Below are positions 1 to 8,878 of a stretch of DNA of 64,000 bases, piece by piece (positions within the stretch are counted from its first letter, which is position 1; every line of letters starts with the position of its first letter). The stretch is from Bacteroidota bacterium (GTDB taxonomy: Bacteria > Bacteroidota > Bacteroidia > Chitinophagales > Chitinophagaceae): contig JAFDZS010000007.1 in NCBI GenBank assembly GCA_018266775.1, forward strand, positions 62,001-126,000, written 5' to 3'. The position numbers and the translations under genes were made by a program. The notes under the pieces were generated by a model. That model saw only the letters and a program-made list of their open reading frames with translations. It was not told the DNA's origin and ran no database searches.

Positions 1-1965
1 TGATTTTCCTTCATCGGGATATGCTGAGAATGGATCGAATGGTTTACCAATGGGCAATACGCCCTGTGTCTCATTCTGTAAAACCAGTTTATTTAATCCA
101 TCTGCCCGGAAGTTCTGAAATGCAGCAGCTTCTTCTGCTGTTACTCCCTGTTCTTTAAATATTTCCTGGAAACTCTTGTTTTGTTCATTGGCTGGAAATA
201 CAGACCCCACTTTTACCCTCAGTTTTATGCCAGAGGCCAGCATTTCTTTATAGGTCGATGATTTGATATCTATTTCCTGGCTCAGCAACACCTGCATTAC
301 GGGTTGTTGCGTGGGGTAGTTATAAGCTGCATGAAAAGCTGCATCGTATGCAATAACTGCCGGTGATGAAGGCGGCAGGTAAACCACTAATGAATTATTT
401 GTTTTATCCGCGTAGTAAGATGCACCTATATCATTTGCCAATGGGTTATATACGCCTGCATCGAGGAATTTTGTAAACCTTGCCTGGTCCGCATCCTTCA
501 TGCCCGCATCTACTTTAAACCATTCTTTTTCTCCCGTAAACCAAATTTCCACAGGTGTATCTCCTGCTGTACTCAGCACCTGAATTTTTTCCAGCAATGG
601 TGTGGCACTTGCACCCAGTTTTATTTCAACCAGCCTTTTACCACCCTGCATCAATATTTGCGGCGATGCTACAGCAAAACCTACTTTAGCTTCATCATTG
701 CGGCTGAGCAGTTGTTTTAAATAATCAATCTTCTCACAGGTATTTTTGGGCTGCAATACAGGCGGTGCGCCCAGGCCAAAAGTAGGCCACTTGGTATCAT
801 CACTGTCAAACTTTGCACCCAGTCCATCTTTTGAGTTAGCTACCGGCCTTGAGTACACTGATTTTATTTTTTCTGTGGCTGTACCCAATGCTTCTTTTTG
901 TACAAAGATGGTTTTCAGTTCTTTTACTTTTGCCTGGTTCACCACCAGGTCTGCATTGGTGGCATATACCTGTTCTTTGCCCGAAGCATCCGGCCCGGCA
1001 CTTAACGATGTTCCGGTGTGCAGTGGGTATTCAGTAACATCTTTTGCCAGTTCAAACACTACGTAGGCTTTATCAGGTACAGATGGTTTGGTTTGCAACT
1101 GTAATACGTCTTTATAATAAAAATCCAGCAGGCGGCCGGTGAGGCCGTTCATTTGCTGCTGCGCCTTTTGAAACAGTTGCAGGAATGTTATGAACAACGC
1201 CATGTGCGGCTGATGGCCGGGATAAGTTTGCAGTGCGTATTGAAAATATTTTTCCGATGCTGTAATCAGCGTAGTGAGTGTAGTATAAAACGCATGAAAA
1301 ATATCTTCAACAAACAATGCTCCATTTACTATTTTTTCTGAAACAGTTGTTCCTGTATATATGGAAGAGTCTGGCGGTATGGTTCCATCCAATCCCCAAA
1401 CTGATTGATGTTCCACACCGGCAAGATCAATATCCAGGTTTGCAGCCGGATCAACATACTTAAAACCTTCTTTATACGCTGCTATTTTTTGTACCTGCAT
1501 TTTCAGGTTGGAATCGATGGCCAGTTTTAAATCTTCATACAATGGATTTCCGGGAATGGCAATGGCAAACCAGCGGTCCATTTTTTTAAGCATCCCGGCA
1601 ACAGGTGCAAACAATGCGGCAAATACATCTGCTGTTGCATGTTGCTGCAGGCGTTCATTCACTTCATCAAATTCCTTTTTAAAATCTTCGGGCTGCGTTA
1701 CGGCTACAGATGCTGCCAGTACGGCCATATCTCTTCTGAAAAATTCTTTCCAGCTGATCTTATCTGCGGGTATGCTATCCTGTAATCCTGTGCCGGGCAT
1801 ATCATAAAAGCGAACCTGTGCGGCATATCTTTTTGCCTGCACCAGCAGGTCTTCCAGGCTGCGCCCGTCTACCGGTGCGTAAGATGGATCCAGCGCCTTA
1901 AGGTATCGTCCCAACTGGCCGGATCCATCCCTGGTGATATCTGAATTGCAATTACAATTTTTCAT
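1..1965 (-). CDS. Baseplate J-like protein of an eCIS (partial, left edge)
   Basis: An open frame of 655 codons starts at ATG 1965-1963 and runs off the left edge without a stop, so only the N-terminal part is visible. It begins MKNCNCNSDITRDGSGQLGR. Near residue 50 it has the pattern KRYAAQVRFYD, which I associate with large baseplate-J/gp6-like proteins (Afp11/Pvc11) of contractile injection systems. That family forms the wedge of the baseplate around the spike. The start lies 44 bp after the gp25 stop, at the distal end of a co-oriented run of ten structural genes, which is the expected context. I saw no signal peptide or membrane segment, as expected for a particle assembled in the cytoplasm. 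The exact family rests mainly on position and the N-terminal pattern. Confidence 0.75.
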   Translation of the reverse strand, partial: MKNCNCNSDITRDGSGQLGRYLKALDPSYAPVDGRSLEDLLVQAKRYAAQVRFYDMPGTGLQDSIPADKISWKEFFRRDMAVLAASVAVTQPEDFKKEFDEVNERLQQHATADVFAALFAPVAGMLKKMDRWFAIAIPGNPLYEDLKLAIDSNLKMQVQKIAAYKEGFKYVDPAANLDIDLAGVEHQSVWGLDGTIPPDSSIYTGTTVSEKIVNGALFVEDIFHAFYTTLTTLITASEKYFQYALQTYPGHQPHMALFITFLQLFQKAQQQMNGLTGRLLDFYYKDVLQLQTKPSVPDKAYVVFELAKDVTEYPLHTGTSLSAGPDASGKEQVYATNADLVVNQAKVKELKTIFVQKEALGTATEKIKSVYSRPVANSKDGLGAKFDSDDTKWPTFGLGAPPVLQPKNTCEKIDYLKQLLSRNDEAKVGFAVASPQILMQGGKRLVEIKLGASATPLLEKIQVLSTAGDTPVEIWFTGEKEWFKVDAGMKDADQARFTKFLDAGVYNPLANDIGASYYADKTNNSLVVYLPPSSPAVIAYDAAFHAAYNYPTQQPVMQVLLSQEIDIKSSTYKEMLASGIKLRVKVGSVFPANEQNKSFQEIFKEQGVTAEEAAAFQNFRADGLNKLVLQNETQGVLPIGKPFDPFSAYPDEGKS

Positions 1966-2009
1966 GTGCTGCTTTCATTTAATTATTCAAGCTTTTGTTT
2001 TACGGCACT

Positions 2010-2432
2010 TTATCCTGCTGTATCTATATTGGTGGCTTCGTTCATATAGAATGGGAATACATAATTATACCTGGTATTCGTAGTGATGATGGAATAACTG
2101 ATGTCCACTTCCAGCTTACCTTCTGCCTGGTTGGGCGTGGAGGTTAACGATTCAACAATGATCCTCGGTTCATGAATCACCAGTGCATCACGTACTATTT
2201 TTTCTATCATGGCAATGGTTGGTGCATTCATGGGTTCAAACACATAAGGTTGCAGGTTGCAACCGAATGTAGGCAGCATTACCCTTTCGCCTGTAATTGT
2301 ACCCAGTATAATGCCAATGCTGCTGCGCACATCTTCTTCATCGTGCAGCATTTCCACACCATACCATTCCCTTCTGAATGCAGGTGGAAAGCTCCAGCCG
2401 GTGCCTAAAAATGAAGCGTTATTATTTTGCAT
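2010..2432 (-). CDS. gp25-like baseplate protein (GPW/gp25 family)
   Basis: This 140-aa protein has the size and hallmark segment of the gp25/Afp9 family: the pattern GERVMLPTFGCNLQPYVFEP lies around residues 48-67. In phage T4, T6SS and Afp-type particles this small protein belongs to the baseplate wedge and helps nucleate sheath assembly. The N-terminus contains FLGTGWSFPPAF, also typical of the family in eCIS loci. It sits 12 bp after the PAAR gene and 44 bp before the baseplate-J gene, so it is almost certainly co-transcribed with both. It has no signal peptide. The assignment is firm; only the naming system (Afp9/Pvc9-like) is by analogy. Confidence 0.9.
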   Translation of the reverse strand: MQNNNASFLGTGWSFPPAFRREWYGVEMLHDEEDVRSSIGIILGTITGERVMLPTFGCNLQPYVFEPMNAPTIAMIEKIVRDALVIHEPRIIVESLTSTPNQAEGKLEVDISYSIITTNTRYNYVFPFYMNEATNIDTAG

Positions 2433-2444
2433 GTTGTTTATTTT

Positions 2445-2747
2445 TTAACCACCAATGATTACTGTTGTTAAACCTGCTGTTATTGAGCCTCCGTGTGCAG
2501 TACTGTCACCCTGCCTTGCTGCACTTTTTCCCATAATCTTTACCGTTAGTGATCCCTTCACAATGGAATCCGGTGGGCCCGCACAGGTACATTTATTGCC
2601 CACTGTTGCTGCAGGCTGGCCGCCTATGAATACCGATGGTTTACCATCACCAGGTAAAATTGGCCCGCCGGTATGCGGACTGTTTGCCGGTGGCGGATTC
2701 GTCATCGGGCAACTGTGATTATCTCCTGTTCTTGCTGCTGCCGGCAT
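2445..2747 (-). CDS. PAAR-domain spike-tip protein
   Basis: This 100-aa protein consists almost entirely of a PAAR-like fold. It starts MPAAARTGDNHSC, carries PHTGGPILPGDG and VFIGGQPAATVGNKCTC, and ends with ARQGDSTAHGGSITAG. The glycine-rich turns with His and Cys residues are those that form the sharp zinc-bound cone capping VgrG-type spikes (the metal ligands themselves are inferred). In eCIS particles the PAAR tip is the first part to pierce the target membrane. The gene lies 6 bp after the spike gene and 12 bp before gp25. No toxin extension is present, so it is a plain structural tip rather than an effector fusion. Confidence 0.92.
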   Translation of the reverse strand: MPAAARTGDNHSCPMTNPPPANSPHTGGPILPGDGKPSVFIGGQPAATVGNKCTCAGPPDSIVKGSLTVKIMGKSAARQGDSTAHGGSITAGLTTVIIGG

Positions 2748-2753
2748 ATTTAT

Positions 2754-4391
2754 TTAGTTGATCAATACATTGGTTCCCTTAATGGTCACATTTCCTTTTC
2801 CAGCCTGGATGGTAATACCAGTGGAATCCATTTTAATGGTATTCTGATTTTCATCCGTCATGCTAAATGCACCCGATGCATCATTCAATACAATTGATTT
2901 TTCTCCTTTTGTTGTTTTTACACTCAGCGTCATTCGTTTATTTGTATCATCAAAAATCAGTTTGATGTTTTCTTTAGTAACAAAACCATATTCCAGGTTG
3001 CCCTGTGTTTGCGGTAAGGGGGACTGATGTGCACTCTTACTGTGCAGGTATCCCAATATTATCGGCTCTCTTGGGTCATCGTTTAAAAAACCCAGCACCA
3101 CTTCATCGTTTTTCTGCGGCCTGAAATATGCCCCCCGTTTATCCCCTGCATCTAATGCGGCCACCCTTGCCCATATACCATCGTTGCCGGATGTAATTAA
3201 TGGCACATGAACTTTCACGCGGTACTGCCCTCCATCTTCCGTATCATCGGTACTCACTACAAGGCCTACCTGTAAACCGTTGATGCCCGGTAATAACCCG
3301 GCTGCCGGTTTATCCATTACATCTTCTTTTTTATAAAACCAATCTTCGCACCATCCAAACTGAACGTCGGTGCGCCAGGTGCCATCAAATTCATGCATAA
3401 TTCCTGTTACGTAAACGGAGCCATTAAAGCGGTCGCCAACACCATCCAGCATTACAGATGTACCAGGCTTAACCTCAGCATTACCCTGTATCTTCACCCG
3501 CCCCACTGCTTTGGATAATTTGTTTCGCATGGCCCACGCATTAGCCCAGTTCTGTAATTGATCCTGTGTCAGGTGCCCGCTGTGTGTGAGTTTCAAATCG
3601 GCCGCAAGCACACTCCCCAGGTCATCTGATGAAAGGTTTCCTGCCTCTTCCAGTGTGGCAGTGCCATTGGTGGAGCTTTCGTTAGTTTGTTTGGTATAAT
3701 CCCACGAGTTGCCCGTCACTGTTTTCACCTGGCGGCGGGCATCCATTTCTGCTTCAAACTCATAAATGTTTGCGCCGTAAGTTGCTGTTACTACAGGCGC
3801 CTTTATTACCGGTTGTTTTACTGACAGCGTTCCATCATCTGTCAGCACCAGCATACTGTTCGCTTCTGCCCTGGTGAGAATAAAATCCCAATCAGTTGCA
3901 CCAAACTGCACCAGTTGTTTATGGCGGAATGTGAGTGGATCCACATCAGGGGTTGACTCGCCTGCAAGTGAAGTGATCACTTCCTTATCCGTTTTATTAA
4001 TGAAGTAATTATTCTTTCTTGCCCCGGTTAATTTTATCGCCTTATCCTTTGCTTCTATTAATAATAATGTTGCACCGTTGCTTAATATTTTAACTGCATG
4101 CTTAATGATGATGCCTTCAAAAACGGTATCGGTATTGCTGTAATACCCCAATTGAACTTCAATTGCATTTCCCGGTTTAAAACGGTCATCGTTGCTCAAC
4201 ACAAAATCGCGTGCTGCAACTGAACCATCGTTGAAGACGAGTTTGGCTGAAGCAATCTTATTAAAGGTTTTGTTTACCGTAACACTGCTCACCAATATTT
4301 CATTGGTTAGTTCGTTACCATTAATAAATACTTTACAGCTGGTAACATCTGTAGCTGGTCCTGTACCCGGTATCATACTGTCTAAACCCAT
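2754..4391 (-). CDS. VgrG-like spike protein (gp27/gp5 fusion, Afp8-like)
   Basis: This 545-aa protein matches the layout of VgrG/Afp8 spikes. Residues about 1-350 resemble the gp27-like tube-adapter region. An OB-fold gp5-like domain starts near residue 365 (GLQVGLVVSTDDTEDGGQYR). The end is a repetitive beta-rich tail with patterns such as TIKMDSTGITIQAGKGNVTI, typical of the triple-stranded beta-helix. It should trimerise, connect the inner tube to the baseplate and carry the PAAR tip encoded just downstream. The gene is 18 bp from the LysM gene upstream. The ATG at 4391 gives MGLDSMIPGTGP, with no better start nearby. No C-terminal effector domain is attached. Confidence 0.92.
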   Translation of the reverse strand: MGLDSMIPGTGPATDVTSCKVFINGNELTNEILVSSVTVNKTFNKIASAKLVFNDGSVAARDFVLSNDDRFKPGNAIEVQLGYYSNTDTVFEGIIIKHAVKILSNGATLLLIEAKDKAIKLTGARKNNYFINKTDKEVITSLAGESTPDVDPLTFRHKQLVQFGATDWDFILTRAEANSMLVLTDDGTLSVKQPVIKAPVVTATYGANIYEFEAEMDARRQVKTVTGNSWDYTKQTNESSTNGTATLEEAGNLSSDDLGSVLAADLKLTHSGHLTQDQLQNWANAWAMRNKLSKAVGRVKIQGNAEVKPGTSVMLDGVGDRFNGSVYVTGIMHEFDGTWRTDVQFGWCEDWFYKKEDVMDKPAAGLLPGINGLQVGLVVSTDDTEDGGQYRVKVHVPLITSGNDGIWARVAALDAGDKRGAYFRPQKNDEVVLGFLNDDPREPIILGYLHSKSAHQSPLPQTQGNLEYGFVTKENIKLIFDDTNKRMTLSVKTTKGEKSIVLNDASGAFSMTDENQNTIKMDSTGITIQAGKGNVTIKGTNVLIN

Positions 4392-4409
4392 GCGTTTAAA
4401 ATTTCATTC

Positions 4410-5093
4410 TTACTTTTTTGCTATTGGCGGGAATATTAATGTTGAGCCTGCTTTTAACTTCCTGAAATTTTTTAATTTATTAAACCTGGCCACCTGCAGG
4501 TAATAATCCTGGTTTTTGTACGTGTTGTAAGTCAGCAATGGCAGTATATCCCCTTCTTTAATGGTAACATCGTGTGTAAGATCTGGAGAAGACAACATTG
4601 CCAGTTTCGCCATAAAACTGTTGGGTGTTACTTCTGAAAACGATGCACTGATCTTTGCCCTGATGGGCAGGCCCATCGGGTCGAACATGGTATAGGTTAC
4701 CGTTGAACTGGTAAGAATACAGTGCACGATGATAAGCCCGTATTGCACAATGAGGTGGTTGGGGCGGTGCACCGTTCCATCTACTTTTGTCGTGGCCAGC
4801 CTGAATAATAATATCTGTGCTGTAACCGGAATTTTAACACCATTGGTATTCACTCCTGTACCATCCAGCAAAATATCTATACTGAATGTGCGCCCCTTTG
4901 TTTTGATATACTCCACGTTAACACCCTCTGACCCCGGCGGATCCTGGTCTGTCCAGTTAATCTCTTCGGTAATGGCTACACTATCCGGGTTGAACATGGC
5001 TAAAAAAGGTACACCCAGCTTTGGGGTTCCGCTTTCATCTGCCTGTAAAATTTTAAAATTGAAAGGCAGCTTTAATCCTGATTGAAGATCCAT
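4410..5093 (-). CDS. LysM-containing tube-to-baseplate protein (Afp7/gp53-like)
   Basis: The 227-aa product has a tube-protein-like N-terminal region of about 165 residues (GVPFLAMFNPDSVAITEEIN is characteristic). A C-terminal LysM-like module at about 170-224 carries IKEGDILPLLTYNTY and ends in TLIFPP. This arrangement is that of Afp7/Pvc7-type proteins, which link the end of the inner tube to the spike. The LysM module here is structural, related to T4 gp53, and need not bind peptidoglycan. The start ATG shares one base with the stop of the upstream DUF5908 gene (TGATG), which suggests translational coupling. Family and position agree well. Confidence 0.88.
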   Translation of the reverse strand: MDLQSGLKLPFNFKILQADESGTPKLGVPFLAMFNPDSVAITEEINWTDQDPPGSEGVNVEYIKTKGRTFSIDILLDGTGVNTNGVKIPVTAQILLFRLATTKVDGTVHRPNHLIVQYGLIIVHCILTSSTVTYTMFDPMGLPIRAKISASFSEVTPNSFMAKLAMLSSPDLTHDVTIKEGDILPLLTYNTYKNQDYYLQVARFNKLKNFRKLKAGSTLIFPPIAKK

Positions 5094-5257
5094 CAGCGTT
5101 CTTTTTTCTCTTTAATAATATCCAGCACCATGGCTGCAAGTTCCTTTTCCCTGATACTTGCTGTCTTATTTGCCTGTGGCTTTGCCGGCGTTGATGCATT
5201 GGAAGCTGTGTTGTCCACTTCCAGTTTGATGACTACTTCATTGATCTGAACGGGCAT
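5093..5257 (-). CDS. Small DUF5908-type eCIS protein
   Basis: This 54-aa frame (ATG 5257-5255, TGA 5095-5093) begins MPVQINEVVIKLEVDN and ends with a charged helix (IREKELAAMVLDIIKEKKER). The N-terminal pattern and the length match DUF5908, a short family that occupies the Afp6/Pvc6 slot between the second tube gene and the LysM gene. That is exactly where it sits: 5 bp after the tube gene and overlapping the LysM start by one base. Its role is not established; a chaperone or assembly factor would fit, but that is inference. The middle is low-complexity (Ala, Thr, Asn, Pro), likely a flexible linker. Confidence 0.82.
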   Translation of the reverse strand: MPVQINEVVIKLEVDNTASNASTPAKPQANKTASIREKELAAMVLDIIKEKKER

Positions 5258-5262
5258 GATTT

Positions 5263-5733
5263 TTATTTTTGTCGTTCGAAATATTGATAGGCCAGCTCCA
5301 GTGTTTCCACCACGATGTTGTTTGCTGTAGCATTAAAATCGCTCATTGACCATTTGACCGGGTAGGCCTGCACCACATTCCATACCGCAACCGGTTCACC
5401 AGCATCATTCATCAGCGTAACCAGTATATCTGCAGGCTGAAAAAGCGGGTATGGTGATGCCCAGAAGAATCCATCCTTTGCACTGTTGATCCAATCGGTC
5501 AATACTTTACTGGTAATCAGCCCTCTTTTCAATACCAGGTTGGTATATTTTACTCTTTTAGGAAGTTTATATTCAAACCTGTTTTCCCCACCTTCAGTAA
5601 ATGGCTCTGTTTCAATTTCAAAAGATAAACCACTCACTTCCTGGAACCGCTGGTGATCATCGCCATCCATGCCGCTTACACCGGTAAATGCTACACGAAA
5701 ATTAAATCCGCCTGGTGGATAGTATGCAGACAT
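5263..5733 (-). CDS. eCIS inner tube protein, baseplate-proximal type (Afp5-like)
   Basis: This 156-aa protein is a phage-tail-tube homologue. It has FRVAFTGVSGMDGDDHQRFQ near the N-terminus, then EVSGLSFEIETEPFTEGGEN, LPKRVKYTNLVLKRGL and a C-terminal VETLELAYQYFERQK. Tube proteins of this family stack as hexamers to form the channel that is driven into the target. This copy carries a longer loop after the first strand than the neighbour at 5736-6170. It occupies the Afp5/Pvc5 slot, so it is probably the ring next to the spike adapter (inference from order). It is separated from the other tube gene by 2 bp and from DUF5908 by 5 bp. Confidence 0.9.
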   Translation of the reverse strand: MSAYYPPGGFNFRVAFTGVSGMDGDDHQRFQEVSGLSFEIETEPFTEGGENRFEYKLPKRVKYTNLVLKRGLITSKVLTDWINSAKDGFFWASPYPLFQPADILVTLMNDAGEPVAVWNVVQAYPVKWSMSDFNATANNIVVETLELAYQYFERQK

Positions 5734-5735
5734 GC

Positions 5736-6170
5736 TCAGGTTGTTTTTACAGATAATCCTTCATGCACCAGTTCAATTGATTCAATGGCAATTTCATTGC
5801 CGGTGGCCTTTAAGCCGGGACCTTCCACTTTGGTGGGCCATGCCTGCAGCACCGTCCACACCATTACCGGGTTGCCCTCATCGTTCAGCAGGCTGATGGT
5901 AAGGTCGCGCCGCTCCACATTGGGCGAGCCATTATTATTGAACCAGTTGAACAGGTCGTTGTTTTTTTCAACGATGCCACGTTTGAGGGAGATGTTATTT
6001 ACTTTTTTGAGTCCCGGCCTTCTCAGCGATGGTGTGTTGCCGGACATAAGGCCGTCCCTGTATTCTATAGCCTGCAGTTCCTGCGTAAGGCCGGATACAT
6101 CTGAGAAGCCAATGTCCTGGTTATTCCACGAAACTTTGTAATGAAATACCGGTATGGGATAAGTTGCCAT
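5736..6170 (-). CDS. eCIS major inner tube protein (Afp1-like)
   Basis: This 144-aa tail-tube homologue contains YPIPVFHYKVSWNNQDIGFS, the conserved EYRDG motif near residue 38, and a KRGIVEKNNDLFNWFN segment equivalent to the one in the neighbouring tube gene. Being the first tube gene after the sheath, it is the best candidate for the main tube subunit running the length of the particle. It lies 30 bp after the sheath stop and 2 bp before the second tube gene. The two tube proteins are clearly paralogous, sharing the KRG...W pattern and the NDEGNPV/NDAGEPV turn. No signal peptide is present. Confidence 0.92.
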   Translation of the reverse strand: MATYPIPVFHYKVSWNNQDIGFSDVSGLTQELQAIEYRDGLMSGNTPSLRRPGLKKVNNISLKRGIVEKNNDLFNWFNNNGSPNVERRDLTISLLNDEGNPVMVWTVLQAWPTKVEGPGLKATGNEIAIESIELVHEGLSVKTT

Positions 6171-6200
6171 TTTTTTAAATTTAATTGTTTACGATTTTCG

Positions 6201-7664
6201 TTAAGATTGCTGCATCATTTGTGAAAACTTGAGTACAATGAATTCTGCAGGCCTTGCCACTGCCATGCCTATTTCCACATTCATTCTTCCTTCCAGTATA
6301 TCCACCGATGTCATTGTTGTGCCCAGGCCCACATTTACAAAAAAAGCCTGCTCGGGTTTTGCACCAGCCAATGCACCTTCTCTCCATTTCAGGAATAAAT
6401 AATTTTCTATCATGGCCTGAATTTTTATCCAGGTGTTAATCGTGTTCGGTTCAAACACTGCCCACTGGCTGGATTTTTTTACCGATTCTTCCACCATATT
6501 AAAAAAACGCCTTACACTGATGTACCGCCATTCATTATCATTTCCGTTTAATGTTCTTGCACCCCATACTAATGTGCCATAACCGGGGAAAGTGCGTATC
6601 ACATTAATCGACTTACCGCTGTTGGGATCTATATTTAAACTTTCCTGCTCCCGGTTTGAAATATCTATCTGCGGACCAACAACAGCCAGTACACTTTCAT
6701 TGGCCGGCGCCTTCCAAACACCTTTATTATTGTCAACATTGGTGTATATACCCGCCATTGCACCACAAGGTGGCAGCACTACATATTGTTTAGCCAATTC
6801 ATTTTTTACCTTGGTGTAAAGAATAGAACCTGCTCCAATTTTGGCATCGCTCATTTTTACGCCGCCCAATGCCTGGTCGGTAACACCGGAATCGGGGGTA
6901 TAAGTATCCACTGTAAGATTATCAAAATCGTAGCTGGATGCGTAAGTAGTGATAAGATTTGGATAGTAAGCGGCAGCATAGCGGTTCTCCGTAACCGTTA
7001 ATGTGGCATTCCTGATGATCAAAACATCGCCATCAATGTCGCCATTGGGATCAGCAGTATTCTTGGGTGTTACTTTATAAGGATCGATGAGTGCAAAACG
7101 GTCTTTCAGGTCAGATGCCTGTTTGATCATGGCATTCACCACTTCCTTATAAGCTGCGCCGCCATCAGTTTGGTCAATGGCCGGTGCTTCCGGTATGCAC
7201 AGCAGCGTTACTTCATCCACATCATATACCACGCCAAGTCCGTCCAGCAAATCCTGTTTCTTTACGCTTCCGCCACCGCCGGTATAAGTATCTACAGCAA
7301 TAATATAACAGGTGCCTCCGCCATTGGCATAAAAATGTTGTACGGAATAGTATAAATTATATTTTGACCTTTTCGTATTGTCATAAGTAAAAGTTACATC
7401 GTAATTATTACTGCCATGGTCTTTTACAGTTACGTTAATACTATCGTCTGTTTCAACAGGTGCATTACCGTAGAATTGAACAAAGTCTGAAAAGCTTTCA
7501 ATTTTGTTGGCCAGTTTTTTCAGGTCACCCGCCGCAAAGCGGTCTGCTTTTTCGGTATAGCCGATAAAAGCCGGTATCGCCGTTTCCACTTCGGCAACTG
7601 AAGGGGGCAATGTAGAGATCTCCTGTACATACACACCCGGTGTGGAAAGTTTTAATACAGCCAT
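6201..7664 (-). CDS. eCIS contractile sheath protein
   Basis: This 487-aa protein starts with STPGVYVQEISTLPPSVAEV, the usual N-terminal arm of tail sheath proteins. It ends with the sheath C-terminal core: INTWIKIQAMIENYLFLKWR, GAKPEQAFFVNVGLGTT and a final MNVEIGMAVARPAEFIVLKF. Sheath subunits wrap the tube in the extended state and contract to fire. Only one sheath gene is visible, whereas Afp and PVC loci have three. The length equals one full sheath with an inserted surface domain in the middle (roughly residues 120-290). It sits 11 bp after the unknown 396-aa gene. No ClpV/recycling gene is seen, as in eCIS generally. Confidence 0.95.
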   Translation of the reverse strand: MAVLKLSTPGVYVQEISTLPPSVAEVETAIPAFIGYTEKADRFAAGDLKKLANKIESFSDFVQFYGNAPVETDDSINVTVKDHGSNNYDVTFTYDNTKRSKYNLYYSVQHFYANGGGTCYIIAVDTYTGGGGSVKKQDLLDGLGVVYDVDEVTLLCIPEAPAIDQTDGGAAYKEVVNAMIKQASDLKDRFALIDPYKVTPKNTADPNGDIDGDVLIIRNATLTVTENRYAAAYYPNLITTYASSYDFDNLTVDTYTPDSGVTDQALGGVKMSDAKIGAGSILYTKVKNELAKQYVVLPPCGAMAGIYTNVDNNKGVWKAPANESVLAVVGPQIDISNREQESLNIDPNSGKSINVIRTFPGYGTLVWGARTLNGNDNEWRYISVRRFFNMVEESVKKSSQWAVFEPNTINTWIKIQAMIENYLFLKWREGALAGAKPEQAFFVNVGLGTTMTSVDILEGRMNVEIGMAVARPAEFIVLKFSQMMQQS

Positions 7665-7675
7665 TGTGTAATAGT

Positions 7676-8866
7676 TTAAATTGTTAATAAAATATCAGAA
7701 TAAATCAGTGGATTATTTTTTGCATCAATTGTTCCTGCAGAAGGGCATTGCAGGTCGGCCCGCACCACCTGTACAGCCGGTGTGCCGATATATTTTTTTA
7801 ATGAAAGACTCAAAACATTGGTTATACTGGTGGAGGAGAAATATTTTTCCTGCAACGCAACGGCTCCGTTAGATACAAACTGGTAGCTGGTACCATCCGG
7901 GCTGGCAAAAGATTGAGAAAATGTAATAGCACCATCATTGGTAACAATATTTAACTGGTTGACGAAATTGATTTTATCTGCAGGCGCTAACGCTTCCCAT
8001 TCCAGGTAAAGCGGGCTGTTAGCCTGTAACGCTAGCGTGTAACGCCAGATGGTTGAACGGTTAATAAAATGTATACAATAAAGCGGGCGTGTGGCAGACA
8101 ATGAATGATCTGCTTCAATGGCACGGTAATTGGCTATCAATAAAGCAGAGAGTGAAAATTCAATCACACCAAACAAAGCCCGGGGCGATTCATTTCCCAT
8201 ATAATAAAACACATCGGTTTCCACATTATTAATCAGCAAACTGCAAATGCCCTGTGGCAATGAAGACAGTGTAAAATAAATATCAGCAGATGATCCCTGG
8301 TTAATAATGGTATCCGCAGCAATAGCAACGCCGCTCAGTTTATGTTTTACCACTGCCGCACCTGGCGCTACATTGGCATTATGATGGTACTGGTAAGTGG
8401 CCGGTTGTTTATTAATGTAATCTTTGGTTTCATCAGCACCGCTGTTAACTGTTGTCAAATGAAGCTGGTTACGCGGTGCTGCATTGTCTGTTTGTATATT
8501 GGTAAAATAAAACAGCTTATTCTTATTCAGCTGCAATGGCAATACATTAAAATTTATAGCCGCAGGATTTTTTAATATCATCCAAAAGCTGAGTTTATCT
8601 GCCACACCGGGTTTAAATCTTAGTAAATCATCTCCCCCTCCGTTTTTGCCCAGCACACGTGCAAAAACAGTAAGGCCGCCATTGTTGCCGGTTGGCCTCC
8701 AAAGCATATCGAGCCGGTTCATTGTTTCAAAGCATTCCGCAGTGGGTACCAGTAAAAAATCAGTCTCCGGTACTACTTTAAAATTTTTACAATACTGATT
8801 CTGGTAAAACGGTTGTTCTACTGCAAGGCTTAATAATTCTTTATATACTACATCTATCCCGCTCAT
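7676..8866 (-). CDS. Unknown 396-aa protein within the eCIS operon
   Basis: I do not recognise a named domain. The protein is soluble-looking, with no signal peptide or membrane helix, and rich in beta-prone segments. Notable stretches are LDMLWRPTGNNGGLTVFARV near residues 53-72, FKPGVADKLSFWMILKN near 85-101 and a C-terminal LSLKKYIGTPAVQVVRADL. It lies between the tail terminator (12 bp upstream) and the sheath (11 bp downstream), so it is almost certainly produced with the particle. It could be a cap, a sheath or terminator accessory, or a surface decoration; the sequence does not decide. The ATG at 8866 (MSGIDVVYKELLSLAVEQPF) is well placed. Confidence 0.8.
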   Translation of the reverse strand: MSGIDVVYKELLSLAVEQPFYQNQYCKNFKVVPETDFLLVPTAECFETMNRLDMLWRPTGNNGGLTVFARVLGKNGGGDDLLRFKPGVADKLSFWMILKNPAAINFNVLPLQLNKNKLFYFTNIQTDNAAPRNQLHLTTVNSGADETKDYINKQPATYQYHHNANVAPGAAVVKHKLSGVAIAADTIINQGSSADIYFTLSSLPQGICSLLINNVETDVFYYMGNESPRALFGVIEFSLSALLIANYRAIEADHSLSATRPLYCIHFINRSTIWRYTLALQANSPLYLEWEALAPADKINFVNQLNIVTNDGAITFSQSFASPDGTSYQFVSNGAVALQEKYFSSTSITNVLSLSLKKYIGTPAVQVVRADLQCPSAGTIDAKNNPLIYSDILLTI

Positions 8867-8878
8867 TGGTATTATCAG

